Shown: piece after piece, positions 13,101 to 24,265 of the stretch
Layout of the letters: every line of letters begins with the position of its first letter
Numbering within the stretch: the stretch's first letter is position 1
Assembly (NCBI GenBank): GCA_013397435.1
Contig: VZRG01002524.1
Span: 17,084-81,083 of the forward strand
Direction of reading: 5' to 3'
Length of the DNA: 64,000 nucleotides
Source of the DNA: Erythrocercus mccallii
Taxonomy: Eukaryota; Chordata; Aves; Passeriformes; Dicruridae
Position numbers and translations under genes: made by a program
Notes under the pieces: generated by a model
Told to the model about the DNA's origin: nothing
Databases searched by the model: none
The model's input: only the letters and a program-made list of their open reading frames with translations

Positions 13101-16100
13101 CTGGAGCTGTTCATAGGTCCTATAAAGGATGTGATGCAGTGTAGTTAAGAAGAATTACTGGGTAATTCTCAAGCAGTTCCTTTTAGTCGAAAGATCCATC
13201 AAGCCATGCTGGATTTTCAAGGGAGCACTTTTGGGATTGGCTGAACACTGCTTCAATGGCTGCCTGAAGATGTGGGCAGTAGGTCTAGACACCAGTGAAG
13301 TGGCTTTTAGAAATAACTTAAATAGAGGCACAAACTGCATATGAAACTGGTCAGGTTTGGAAAATCAACCTACGTTTGTAAGAGTCCCAGTGATCAGAGT
13401 GAAGTGAAATGCATAGTACAGAGATTTGAGGAAAGATTCTGGTGTCAGTTACACAGCCATGAGCACACAGATACACTTATTCCGGCAGCAATTGGTGCAG
13501 GAGGCTTCTAGTCTTTGAAATTCCTCATATACTTGAAACAATGAAGTGATTTAATACCACGTATAACAGTATCTCTGTGCTAGAAACTTAATGTAACAAA
13601 AGAAGAAAAAAGAATGCATTGATTTTTTTATTAAAGGTATAATAAAATCAGTCTGTTGCTGCTCTCATTGTTCACATGTGGGAGCAAGGGTAAGAAAAAT
13701 GTCTAAAATAAATTCTTACTATATAATTTGCATGTATTTCACAGTAGGAGAATGAGACCTTGGCCTTGAGCTTGAAGTGAAGAGGAAATGCACTCATGTG
13801 GGTCTATGAAAAAAATTCCTAGAGAAGCACTGAATAAGCATATGTATCTGCTAGTGATTTTCAGACATGCTCTTCAAATGTTTGTGTTGCTTTACCTGAG
13901 AGAGTTTTAAAAGTAGTCAGATATTAGATTGCCAACGTTTTGGGTTCACCAACATGTGACAGTGATACATGAAAATTTGTTAGGAGCTAGGGTGGAAATT
14001 GATCTGTGAACTCAGTTCCAGTAAGAGTAGAACACATTCACAACTTAGGGTGCACGGTTCCATGTGCAGAAAAGCATGTAGTTGTCCAAGGGCTTGTATA
14101 CCTAGGAGCAATTACTGAATGAGGGTAACTTTATTCAGTAAAGTTAGGACCTCCATAAGTGGGATTTATACCACATTAAATACAAGTGAGGCTCTCATCA
14201 AAGTGTGAATGTGAATGTGTTATTTTTTACTTTTGTGACTGCTTTTTAAAGATGTGTAACCTTCTCTGAAGTACATAAAGCACTCAGAGATCTCTCTGGA
14301 ACAGGCAATGCTGTATTTTTATGAACCAATCTATATGAATGGCTACATGTCCATAATTACGCTTGCTTTTAACATCTTCCTTGATTATTTTTTCTTCGGA
14401 GTTCTTGTAGTTTTCAAAACAACTCTATGCTTTGCAGTTTGTCCTGAAAGGTCACAATTAAACGTATAGAAGCCTGGTCCTATAGAGCTGGTGAAGAATG
14501 TAGTGGATTCCATCTCCCTCCTGTACAGCAGGAACTGTGTTGTTAACCCTTTTCATAGATGTATCATTTTCTAAAAACAATTTTGGAGAACTAGTTGATA
14601 GTGGCTGTAGATAGAAGTTAACTTCTTCACTTTCAGCCCTGGTACATACCATAAACTGAATTACCTCTAATAGCCCTTCTGTTCCAAAATTGTTAATTTT
14701 TTGTCTCGGCAGCCTTTGAAAGCATATGTCTGCAGCACTTTGTATCTTGAAATAAACTGAAGGAACTTTCACACTACTGTAGAATCAACTGACTTGATAA
14801 GTACCAAGGAAGATGGAGTTTTTCTTGTGTACTAGCCAGATGGATCCTACAGATTCCATACTGCACAGTCTGGTCCATAGTCTTGGCAATAGTTAGTTTC
14901 TAATGTACATTTGAGCTTCATTGTTTAATTTGTGATGACCTTCACTTCATTAGTTAATGATTTTAAAGTGTGTAACCCACTACTTGTTTTTTGGTTTTTT
15001 TATTCAACAGCCATTCTAGAAATTGCTTCCTCATAAGAGTCTCTGAGTGTTTTACGTTTTTAGAGGGAGGGTGGTTGGGAGGACAACTTCTTACTTCTTG
15101 GACATTTTCAAACTTTTTTACAAAATTAGGGTTGAGAATGTATAATGCTTAAGAAAATTTCCTTTTAATGACCTAGTCCACTTCCTTGTGAGAAGATTTG
15201 ACCTCCTGTGTGCAAAATCCTACACAAAATATATTTTGAGCAGAGTAGGCATATCTGCACTTCCATCCTTTGCATCTTCCTGAAATACGATTACTTTTTC
15301 TATTTTTAAAATGATAAAACCCAGGGAATATTCTTTGGACATTCTCTTTTCCAAGTACTTGGGAATATATATGCCTGCTTTTCAGATGTTTTATGTGTGT
15401 ATTGCTCCTGCCCGGTTCCCCAGAGGATTTGCTAACTCAACCTCACACTCTTATTATGGTGTGTGCCTGTCAGGAGTAACTTAGGGGGCAGGTGGGAGGT
15501 GAGAAGATACTTCTCTAAATAAGAGACCCTGTGAAATCCTCACATGAGACGAAAGAAAGACAGACTTGTGTGAAGCTACCATGGGATTTGTTTATGGATG
15601 AGAAGAGGGGAATCGTTTCATAATGTATCCCTTCAAGATAAAGTGGTAGCAGCCTGTTTTGACTGCATTCCAAAGGACTTGTGGCACATTAAATCAATTC
15701 AGGGAAGTAAGAGGGAACCCAAGAGCCTTAGGTGTTATTTCATGTAGGCTCATGTAAAAAAATTCCAAGCTTTGTGTATGTATTTTTTCCATATATGATG
15801 AGCTCATTAGTTCCTCAGAGAACATAGAGCTATCTGAGGATAAGAAATGTTAGGTCCCAGACTAGTGTAAAATAATTCCCAGGATGAATTTTTAAATCCT
15901 TTCAGATGAAAATCATACAAAATTAAAAACAAAAAGGTGCATTTCAAGGTTAGATTGTTGCAATGAGATGAGTATACAAAAACATACATAAATTATGCCT
16001 ACTAGATGAAGTCTGTTAAGCTATTATTCTTACTAGTGTTGCATTCAGTATTTGTAATATAGAATCTAAGGATTCTGCCTGATGCCTGTATTTAAATTAA

Positions 16101-16876
16101 GGTCAAGTAGTTTATAAGCAGAATAAAATGCTCAATGTTTCATATTAACAACAAATAAAATATCTGCCATTAAAGGGGATGAAAGAGATATAAAGTGTAA
16201 ATTATGTACATTGGCCCTTCATTGGGATGATCATTTCTCCTTAGGGTATTTGCTTTGTTCACAGCAATTGCTAGCACTTTGAACTGTCATTTGACTTTGG
16301 TACAAAATATACTCGACTATTTGGAGCTTAGTGACCATGTCATGTAAAACCTTCATTCAGTAAATGGCATGCAAGGACAGTATAAATATCAGTGTGTATG
16401 TATAGATAGCTAACACATAATTATCAGTAAGCTGTCATCATGAATACAAGATTATGGTGATTATGAGAACAGAAAATAACTACCTTTCTGTCTCTCTTTT
16501 TAATACCTAGTACAAATTCTCATGTCAAAAGCACAAGTACTTTTCCAGGTCACTTTTGTGTGTGCTGTTCCTTTCTGTGAAAATCTTGAGAAAAAGAATT
16601 CAGAAAAATGGAGATCTTTCAAGCCCTCATGGACTATCCATATTTGACATTTTCCAGCAAGTTAATCTCTTTTGCAAAGCAAATTCATTATTGACCAGCT
16701 AGTTTTAGGCATAAAACACAGTAAAGCCAGTGTAGAAACTACAATAGATTTCCAGCAAATTAGCAAGAGTGGGGTAGCATGAAGCCAATCAAGTACACCT
16801 TGTGATAGTTTGCTGCTTTTCCAAAGAGCAAACAGATTTTTTCATGCACTAATGGAAAATTCTCCCATAGCGCGGC
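10188..16876. other. AT-rich non-coding stretch
   Basis: No gene is recognised. A GC-richer patch at about 12085-12290 contains ACTTCTCTG twice in tandem (12233-12250) and could be an old repeat. A 104-codon minus frame lies at 14458-14772 and a 61-codon minus frame at 13155-13340; neither shows a known domain. A1-type runs include a 14-A tract near 11181. The segment around 16200-16310 is unusually even in composition, with AGCAATTGCTAGC-type words, and may be conserved non-coding DNA. Confidence 0.4.
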
Positions 16877-17260
16877 TTGTCTAGAATGTTTCCAGATGGT
16901 ATCATTACAGAAAATGGACTTTGGTTTGCCCCTCCTTGGGATGTCAGAATTTTGCAGAGCTCCAAATTTGCCATGTTCTCAGTGCATCCTGGAAAAGTTT
17001 ATGATAGAAGCAATATCAAAACTGTCAAAAGCAAACAAAACCCACAAGTGTTAAAAGGCAAAGTATGTGTTTGTGTAAGTGATGCTGAACTTCAGGATTA
17101 CATCTGCAAAAGACCCTGCTGCCTGTGGGCTACAATGCAGAATAACACTTACAGAAAATTTGCAGAATGGTCAGTAAGGCAAAATTGTCAGCCCTTGGTG
17201 TTATTTGAACAGGCCTGTTGTAATGATGCTCTTTCTCGGGAGCATTTAGATGTAATGTGA
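16877..17260 (+). other. 127-codon open frame, probably not a gene
   Basis: This frame opens with ATG and runs 127 codons. The predicted product is rich in Cys and mixed polar residues. I see no signal peptide, membrane segment or repeat, and no family I recognise. There is no CpG-rich promoter upstream, and the composition equals the surrounding AT-rich DNA. A frame of this length is expected by chance in 64 kb. It is listed only because it is among the longer frames in the window. Confidence 0.15.
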
Positions 17261-17529
17261 GGCACTTGTGTATGTTGGATATGCATTACAAACATGAATA
17301 TCCTCTTTCTTATCTACTCTGAAATGACCTTTCACACTGTCCTACTTTCATCAGTCTTTGCTGAAAGGATTTGCAGCTTGCACATCTCTGTATTTCAGAC
17401 TGTGGTTAGTTTGTATTCTCTGCTTTAGCAGGTGCAGGTGCAGTTCCTGATCTCAAGGACAGTGATCCAGTTGTGTGCTAAATGTGCAGGTCGGCTGTGG
17501 CATCACTTATCCAACTGAGTCCTGGCAGA

Positions 17530-17896
17530 TGTCGCTATTTGTATTAGGGACAGCGGAAATAACGACACGAGACTCTCTGGCTTGTTAGCAAAGTGAGAGC
17601 AAACTTTACTCTTCCAAATCCTCTTTTATAGACAGTTCTGAAAGGATATAGTTCCATTGGTTAACAAACCAATACTAGACCATCTTTGGACAATTAGAAA
17701 TGACACCCCTTGACCATTTTCTTGCAAGTAAACAACAGGAGACGAACAACACCTGCAAGGATTGTTTCCCTTCTCCAAGGATGGTTTGAATTCCTCATAA
17801 TATCCCAGGCCACTTTCTCAGACCTATTTGAGAAGGTTATGTGACTTAGTTTCACACACTGTACTGCAGCCTGATTTCTCACATTCAGCATCCACA
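17530..17896 (-). mobile_element. ERVK-like solo LTR with 6-bp target duplication
   Basis: A 367-bp element lies between perfect direct repeats GGCAGA (17524-17529 and 17897-17902). On the minus strand it begins TGTGGATG and ends GCGACA, so it obeys the TG...CA rule. In order on that strand come a CCAAT box (17656-17660), a TATA box (CTATAAAAG, around 17623-17631) and an AGTAAA variant polyadenylation signal at 17605-17610, about 20 bases from the TATA box, with the terminus some 75 bases beyond that signal. A 6-bp duplication is typical of class II (ERVK/alpha-beta-like) retroviruses, and the short length also fits. No internal viral genes are present, so the provirus was probably reduced to one LTR by recombination. 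The family name is not assigned. Confidence 0.88.
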
Positions 17897-17902
17897 GGCA
17901 GA

Positions 17903-20900
17903 TTCTGTACAACAGGTTTTCATTGCAGAGAACATCTCCAAATTACTGATCAAAAATTTGTGTATGGTACATGCTGCAATGGTTCCATTATAACATATAC
18001 TGCAGAAGGAACTCCAGTCAGTTTCAGGTTTTTGGCACAGAAGAGCTGCAAATCTGTATGTGGTCCTCACCATGGAATTAGGCTGTGGAACTCTTCTAAC
18101 ATGTTGTAGATTCTATGCAAATTTGTGAAAGTAAAATTCTTGAAGGATGGGGAAGCACAAATATATCAACTCTGGGTCAAGATATCTAAGGTGTAAGCTG
18201 GTGGAAGTTGTGGGAATATACTTTAGTGTTATCATTCTGAATTATTTTTCTTTCTTTTTTTTTTTTTTCCTTTACATTCACTCTTGGTATCTGTTGGAGC
18301 TGGAGTACTGAGTTGGCTGGCTGGCTTAATGCAGAGATACTTATAAGTTCTTAAGATCTTTAAGGATTTTTTTCACTAAAAAAATTATTTAGCAGCAAAA
18401 TCCTTTTCAAAATCTTAAGGGTGCCTCAGCCCTTCTCAGATAGGGGGAGTTGTTGATAACCTCCAAACGGAGGTTAAATATGTTTGTATCTTCTTGAACC
18501 TAGTTCTCTTTGTTGCTGTCTCCCTGATGGCTGTGCCCTCTAGGGTTCTAGCACCAAGCTTAGGCTACCTGATTAAAATTGATGTTCCCCTGTTTCTAAG
18601 GTTATCAGTGGTGACTGAGTTACTACCAATGTGAATAATTTGCTGTATTATGTAGAAAATCCAAGTAATTGTAACACAGATGGAATTCAACTGTATCATT
18701 CCATCTCCTTCCCTATAGGTGCTTGGACTTGTCTCAGCATATTGCCTGGTTTCATCAGAGCAACAAATCCAAAAAAGTGTCAGGTTTCCATTATCACCAT
18801 GTTTTTGGCACATGAGGTAGATTTTAAATAGATGATTCATGAGAATACGTTGTTGGAAAGGGCTGTGCTGAAATGTGTGTGACAGATGTCAAAGAAATAT
18901 TGCTGATATATTTTAAGTGCTGCTCCCAATTGAGGCATTCCTGAAAGTGTAAATATCCTATAGCAACAAGGAAAAAAATCCTTCTGTTCTTCTCAGGAAG
19001 TGCCTTGTATATGGTTTTCTGGAGCCAGGCTGAACATTTATGATATTGACAATAGACAGATATGGAACAACAATATTAAGGTCATCCTTCAGGATAGCAT
19101 TCTGGGACACACAGTTGTGCTCCCATGCTACTTTCCAGCTTTTGTGTAAAAGTCAAGGCTCTTCCTTTTGTCATTTCTTAGCACTGTAAATGGAACACTT
19201 ATTTTTCAGCTTGCAAAAAAGTTTGTGTAAAATGCACAAAAATTCACAAGTGCCTTGTAAATGCCAGGCACAATAGCAGATATGCAAGCATGTCAACTGA
19301 ATTTCCTTGTACATATATGTGTGTGAGTAGGACCAGCTTGGGAGAGTTATTCTGGGGGAAAATTTGCCACAGATGTAAGACTATTTAAACCATATAAATA
19401 ACTAGTTCCATGTCTTGCGCATTAAAGTATCACTATGATGGGAGTTCTTAAAAATTAGGACAAAATTAAGAAAAAAAAAGCCCAAACTCTCCAAATGGTT
19501 TAGAAATTCCAGACAGGAGGGTAACTTGGGCCAAAACCAGTCTGCCTAAATCAGAGTGAAGGGGAACATGCCAAGCTTAGGACAAGGACCCTCTTGCTCT
19601 TGTGGCTGCTCTCTAGAACCGTGAGAGGGAAAAGCACCTAAGGAAAGTGGCAATAAAAGGGAAAGAGACAACAAAACTCTGCCAAGGCTTTGTGACTCTA
19701 TGAACTGAGTGTGTTAAGTTTCTGTTTTTATTGGAAGACATCCTTGCAAGTTGACAGATCTGAAATTTCTTTATACTTAACAATATTTACCAGTCATTAT
19801 GACTGTAAATGACACTGAAATTAAACTTTTGTTTTGTTTTCTTTTGTTTTCTGAGTCCAATAAATTTGCTGGGAATTTTTTTGCACTGCAAAGTATTGAG
19901 GGACTTTAGTGGGCTGAAATACAAAACAGTACTTTCAACTTGATATCAACTTGGTGATACCAAGGATCAAATATGAATAAAGATGTATTAAAGTGAAAAT
20001 AAACATAATAGCCAGATACTAAAAAAATTAATTACTATACTGTTAAATCACAATTTAAAATTTTAAAAAGTATTTTTCCTGATCATAATTTATGTTAGTA
20101 ACTTGATATCTTTATTCTGTGCTGCAGAATCAGGTTTGTTTCAGCACAACAAGCAGATGAAGAGTCTCTGTAGTTGTGTTAGTCCCCTTCTTAAGGCACA
20201 GGGAAATCAGAAAGGTGGCTTTGTAATCTGAAATTTTTCTCTTCTGCACCAAATTATAAATGATATAAAGAAATATATACCTTAAGCACAAGGAACTTAA
20301 GCTTATACTAACAGCAGAATCAATGATTTCTGCCTAGTGACCTTTTCTATAGCAGCCAGCATTCTGTTTTATAAATATTTGATGAAATGCTTTAGAGTGG
20401 GCTTGTTGTTACCAAAGGAGGTGAGTGGGGGTAAGTGTGCTGTGCTCGCCGTGGGCTCGCTGGGCACTGCTGTCCTTACCAGCTGCTGGACCTTCTAAGA
20501 GGCTGTGGGAGGTTGTGAATTTGGCTCACACACCTTGCTGTAGCAGTAAAATAACAAGTGAAATATATATGTGTGCCTACGTGTGTGTGTCTGTTTCTAT
20601 TCACAAGACTTAATTCTGGCTTTGTGTCTGATTCTATAATGATGGAGTTAAAAATCCATTTCTGTTTGCATCCAGTATAGGCCATGCTCCAAGCAATTTT
20701 CTTTCCTCTTGGTTTCTGTCTGCAAGTTCAAATGAATTCCATGATGTGATACTGTCAGCTAGTTTTGTGCTTTCATGTATTTGCTCAAAAGAAGCGCACT
20801 TTTGATGTTGTTCTACTTATGTCTCATCAAAGGTTTCGTAGCAGCTGCATTTCATGGTTCTGTGCAAAACCACCTGAAAAACATCCATCGTCTGAAAGTG

Positions 20901-22029
20901 ATATTCTTAAGAGCGCCTTGCAGACTCAGATTTGCAGGTTGCTGAATGCTGGTAAATTGAAAACGACCCTATTTGAAAGGAAATGGATGCCGTCAATCCT
21001 TTAAGAATATCAAAAGCTACAGTACAAACAGCTCACAAAATGTAATGGGTGTCTAGAGAACCAGCTGTAAAGCTGCAGTGTAGTGCAATCTGTTGAATTT
21101 TAGTCATATGGAGTAAGATTTTGCATATCTCTCCAAAAATGATTTTATAGTGAATGGCTATTTTAAACATTTACTGAATATATGATTACCTGTGCTTATT
21201 GAAAGAGACAAGACCTATATTTAAAGGAATTGTAGTTAAATTCACTTGTTACCTTCATGTCTTCCCCTATCAAGTTGTCAAAGAGAAAAGCATGTGCTTT
21301 ATGTCTGCTTATCCAAAAGTAAATGCATTTAAAGATCATTGAAAAAGGATCATTGCTGCAGTTCTGAAATGGTTAGAAGAGTACTTGAAATACGATTTTT
21401 AAAAGAGAAATGAGGAATAAATTATGCATGTTCATCATGAAGTTACTCTAAAGGTCCTCAAGGAACTGTTTGTGTACTTGTGCTGGTTTATGTATTCTAT
21501 ATATGCATAAATTATTAATAAAAAAGGTAAACAGTACTATCAACAACAAATTTTGTTTTCTCAATGATCAGAAAGAGTGAAAACTTAATCGGACTGCAGA
21601 GAGTTTGAGAAGGATATTTTAGAATTGTATGATGCAGCAATATGATAACAATTTTTTTAAAAAAATGCCAGGTAGTAAGCAGAGGTGGTCCTAATATAAG
21701 TCTACAGTGATCTCTAATTAGGCTATTTTTATTCAGAGGAAAAAAATCTCAGAGATATTCTTGATGGTTCTTTAAGAATGGCAGCTGAAGCTTTACACTG
21801 GATTATTCCAAGTGGCTTTAGAAAATACTCATTTTGATGAAAATTCTATGCTTTTTTAAGCAAATCCATTTGGAAAAAAATATCTTTATTAAAAGTGTTA
21901 TCATGTCCACCTTGTTCCTTTGAAGTCAGATGAAATTAAGATCCTTAAAGATTCAAAATTAACAGAAAATACTAAGTAAAAGGAGGAGCTCTGTTGCCCT
22001 TTTTGTTTGTTTTATTCTATAGCAATCTG
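17903..22029. other. AT-rich non-coding stretch
   Basis: No gene is supported. Frames of 60-93 codons (17828-18109, which begins inside the LTR; 18565-18840; 20765-21004) show no domain. Simple features include a T tract at about 18254-18269 and a short TATATATGTGTG-to-TGTGTGTGTC run near 20568-20592. Nothing else is recognised. Confidence 0.45.
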
Positions 22030-22520
22030 CTATCCCTTTCCATCAATCATTTGCAGTGGCACTTAATGCCGTGATTCATACCATTAATTTATTCCAAGAA
22101 TTACATAGATAATGTGTAATAATTAACTACTACATGCTGTAGTATGGGCTTCACTAACTGCTAGATGAAAGGACAGATATCTCCATACTGATCTGACAAT
22201 TTTTGCTGTTCAGGTGATATAAAGGAGCCAGATGCTGGCTGTAATTAATCAGTAGAAAATTGTTCTGTTGATGGAAAGCTCTCAGCTGGAATAAAGCACA
22301 CAGAGCTGGCTTCTGCACCAAACACTTCTGCCTCTCTGACACCAGAAGAGGGACAACATTTTGATCCATTAATCCGTCTGATATGTAATGTTTTATGAAA
22401 AACATGTGTTTCTAGGACATTAGGTTGGTGTTGCCTTGCCCGCAGAATCATGGAGCTGTAATTACTTCCTTGTTTTTCATCTGCTGCGCTGGTCAGATGA
22501 AAAATTTCAGGAGATAGCAT
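22030..22520. promoter_or_regulatory. Candidate conserved non-coding element
   Basis: This block does not look like the background. It contains several homeodomain-type TAATTA or ATTAAT cores (ATTAATTTATTCC near 22083, TAATAATTAACTAC near 22118, GCTGTAATTAATCAG near 22238, GAGCTGTAATTACTTCC near 22453). It also has alternating purine and pyrimidine content without simple repeats, and no coding frame that explains it. Such composition is typical of developmental enhancers conserved across vertebrates. I cannot test conservation, so this is inference from motif density alone. Two minus frames of 83 and 91 codons cross it but lack any recognisable domain. Confidence 0.3.
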
Positions 22521-23077
22521 AATGAAAGAAGAATTTCGACTCTACTTTTTTTTTTTTTTTTGAGTAATGGTTATCCTCTTAAAAATAATTCCAAGAAATA
22601 TTAGAATGATGTGTAACTAACTCCTTTAAACTATTTCCCCTGCTACATTGACAAAGATTTGTGAGGATCTCGTTAGTCACAAGAGGTACAATAAAGGAGT
22701 ACTCGCTCTAAGAAAAATGTTTCTTTTAAAAAGGAAATTTATTGTTTTGGATTTACACAAGCAGCAGACAGTAAGGTGCCCTTCTTGCAGGGTCACCCAA
22801 GTAAGTAGCATGCATATGTTTTCTGTAGAACTGCTTTCCCTGTTTCTGCACTTACAGTACATTTTAAGGAAAATAAGATAAATTTGTACCAAGAAATAGA
22901 ATACAAAATGAAGTCTTTATTCAACGTATAAAACCAAAACATTTTGTGGAAATTTTTTAATGAAAAAAGAAAATTATGGGTTTTAACTCTTCCGTAGTTT
23001 TATATCATCTCCTATTCCTTCCAAATCACAGCAAAAAAAGAAATCTCAAAGAAGAATTCTCCAAGGGGAAGATTAAA
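22521..23077. other. AT-rich spacer
   Basis: This AT-rich sequence with a long T tract (about 22547-22562) separates the motif-rich block from the CpG island. No gene or repeat is recognised. Confidence 0.5.
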
Positions 23078-23343
23078 ACGGGTGGTTTGTGCGGGTTTTG
23101 CGTGCCGAGATGCGCTTTTCGGTCAGGAGGGAAGGCTGCAGTGGGACCTGCGCTGCGCCCTGCGCGCCACCGGGGGGCGCCGCAGTACAGGGAAGCGCCG
23201 GGAATGCGCGAGAGCGGCCCGGGAGTGGGACACGGCAAATCATGGAATGGGGCGTCTCTAGAGCCACCCTCCCCTGCAGAGCTGAAGCTCTGAGCGGCAG
23301 CTGGACTTTCTGGCGCTCACCCAACAGTTCGGAAATGCGTGGT
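23078..23343. promoter_or_regulatory. Compact CpG island
   Basis: By eye count about 25 CpG dinucleotides fall in roughly 265 bases, while flanking sequence carries almost none over hundreds of bases. The core at 23140-23225 is strongly GC-rich. Retained CpGs imply a region unmethylated in the germ line, as at promoters, some enhancers and CTCF sites. No TATA box is evident. Frames crossing the island on both strands (for example 23089-23412 plus and 23026-23238 minus) look like products of GC-rich composition rather than an exon I can name. It could be an orphan CpG island within an intron, the promoter of an unrecognised transcript, or a GC-rich insertion. Confidence 0.75.
23167..23185 (+). 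promoter_or_regulatory. CTCF-type motif
   Basis: CCACCGGGGGGCGCCGCAG matches the vertebrate CTCF core CCASYAGRKGGCRSY at 14 of 15 positions; the only difference is G for A at position six. It sits in the densest part of the CpG island, a common setting for constitutive CTCF sites. Orientation is plus. Binding is inferred from the motif alone, and the mismatch is at a normally well-conserved base, so affinity may be reduced. Confidence 0.5.
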
Positions 23344-23466
23344 GATAATTGGTCTTTTTGGGCTGATCTAGCACTGGGGATTTCTGTCCCAGTGGAGTTT
23401 CAAAGTGGATAGGGGTGGTGGAAAGGGAAATTCCCAAATCCTACTCTCTCTCTGCACACCCTTCCC

Positions 23467-23530
23467 TCTTTTTTTTTTTTTAATATTTAATTTTTAATTT
23501 TAATTTATTTTTATTTTAGTTTTATTTTAA
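23467..23530. repeat. T-rich low-complexity tract
   Basis: A run of about 14 Ts leads into A/T-only sequence of the form AATTTTTAATTTTAATTTATTTT. It is simple low-complexity DNA immediately downstream of the CpG island. Confidence 0.85.
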
Positions 23531-23701
23531 CCCTCTGTACCTTAGTTACAGAATTCTGGTCCAGATCCTTCTTTTGATTGTACTTGTTCTTTCTGAACTT
23601 GTTTCACCTTTGGCTACAGACAGTCATTCCCGCTTCATGGTGCAATGACAATGACTGATAGCTTTGAAATGAAGTAACCACCCGGAAACTATTTCTTCTA
23701 G

Positions 23702-24264
23702 GTGTGGGTGCTGACCATATTTCACTTCAGTCCTCATGAACATACCAGCACTGCTCTTCAATGTTCTCTAGAGATCTCTCATGGCAGAAAGACTCTGCTG
23801 ATTTTTTTTTCTCCTGGCATCAACACCATCAGGACTCACAGCATCTTTATGCTGGCTAACAGGGAGGTGCAAAACAACCTACCAGGTTATTCATCCACCT
23901 CAGCTTTTTGCTTGGGATCACAAAAAGTTGGCATTGCCACTTCAGGATGTGGTGAAACCAAAGTGCATGAGTGTGGTAAACAGGATGCTGTTGTAATCCA
24001 GTTTCTCTTTGGGGTCATCAATAATTCTGACCATTAGGAGAAGTATCATTTCATCATGGTTGCCAAACACAGTGGAATTCTTACAGACCTTCCAGGTGAG
24101 TTTGTCCCTGCCATCAGCTGGGTTACTGTTGATAGAATACGTTTCAGAGTCCCTTTGCACATGGGAGTCCCTCCAACCCTGTGATGAAAGGGGGCAGCTG
24201 TGTCCTGAAAGGCCTCTTTATGCAGCTTTAATCCCCAGTGCACCTTGAGGACCTTTCTGGGCAA
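23702..24264 (-). pseudogene. Possible decayed coding relic, unidentified
   Basis: This GC-balanced block has open frames on both strands: plus 23702-24037 (111 codons) and minus 23942-24160 and 24046-24264 (72 codons each). The minus frame at 23942-24160 has the more protein-like texture, with an acidic/aromatic mix such as KLTWKVCKNSTVFGNHDEMI, and appears to continue beyond its stop in other frames, which would fit an old processed pseudogene with frameshifts. I do not recognise the parent protein. No poly-A tract, target duplication or splice border is clear. The alternative is chance frames in an old repeat. Confidence 0.2.
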
Positions 24265-24265
24265 A

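Noticed and set aside
16877..17260. 127-codon frame as a novel gene
   Set aside because: No promoter, domain or compositional signature; kept only as a low-confidence open frame.
22339..22356. CCAGAAGAGGGA as a second CTCF site
   Set aside because: Only 10 of 12 core positions match and the mismatches are at informative bases; too weak to call.
23089..23412. 107-codon plus frame over the CpG island as a first exon
   Set aside because: Arg/Gly/Ser-rich product typical of GC-rich DNA, equal-sized frames on the other strand, no recognised protein.
24165..24185. CCCTCCAACCCTGTGATG as a CR1 3' end
   Set aside because: Resemblance is limited to a few bases and the adjoining sequence does not continue the CR1 consensus.
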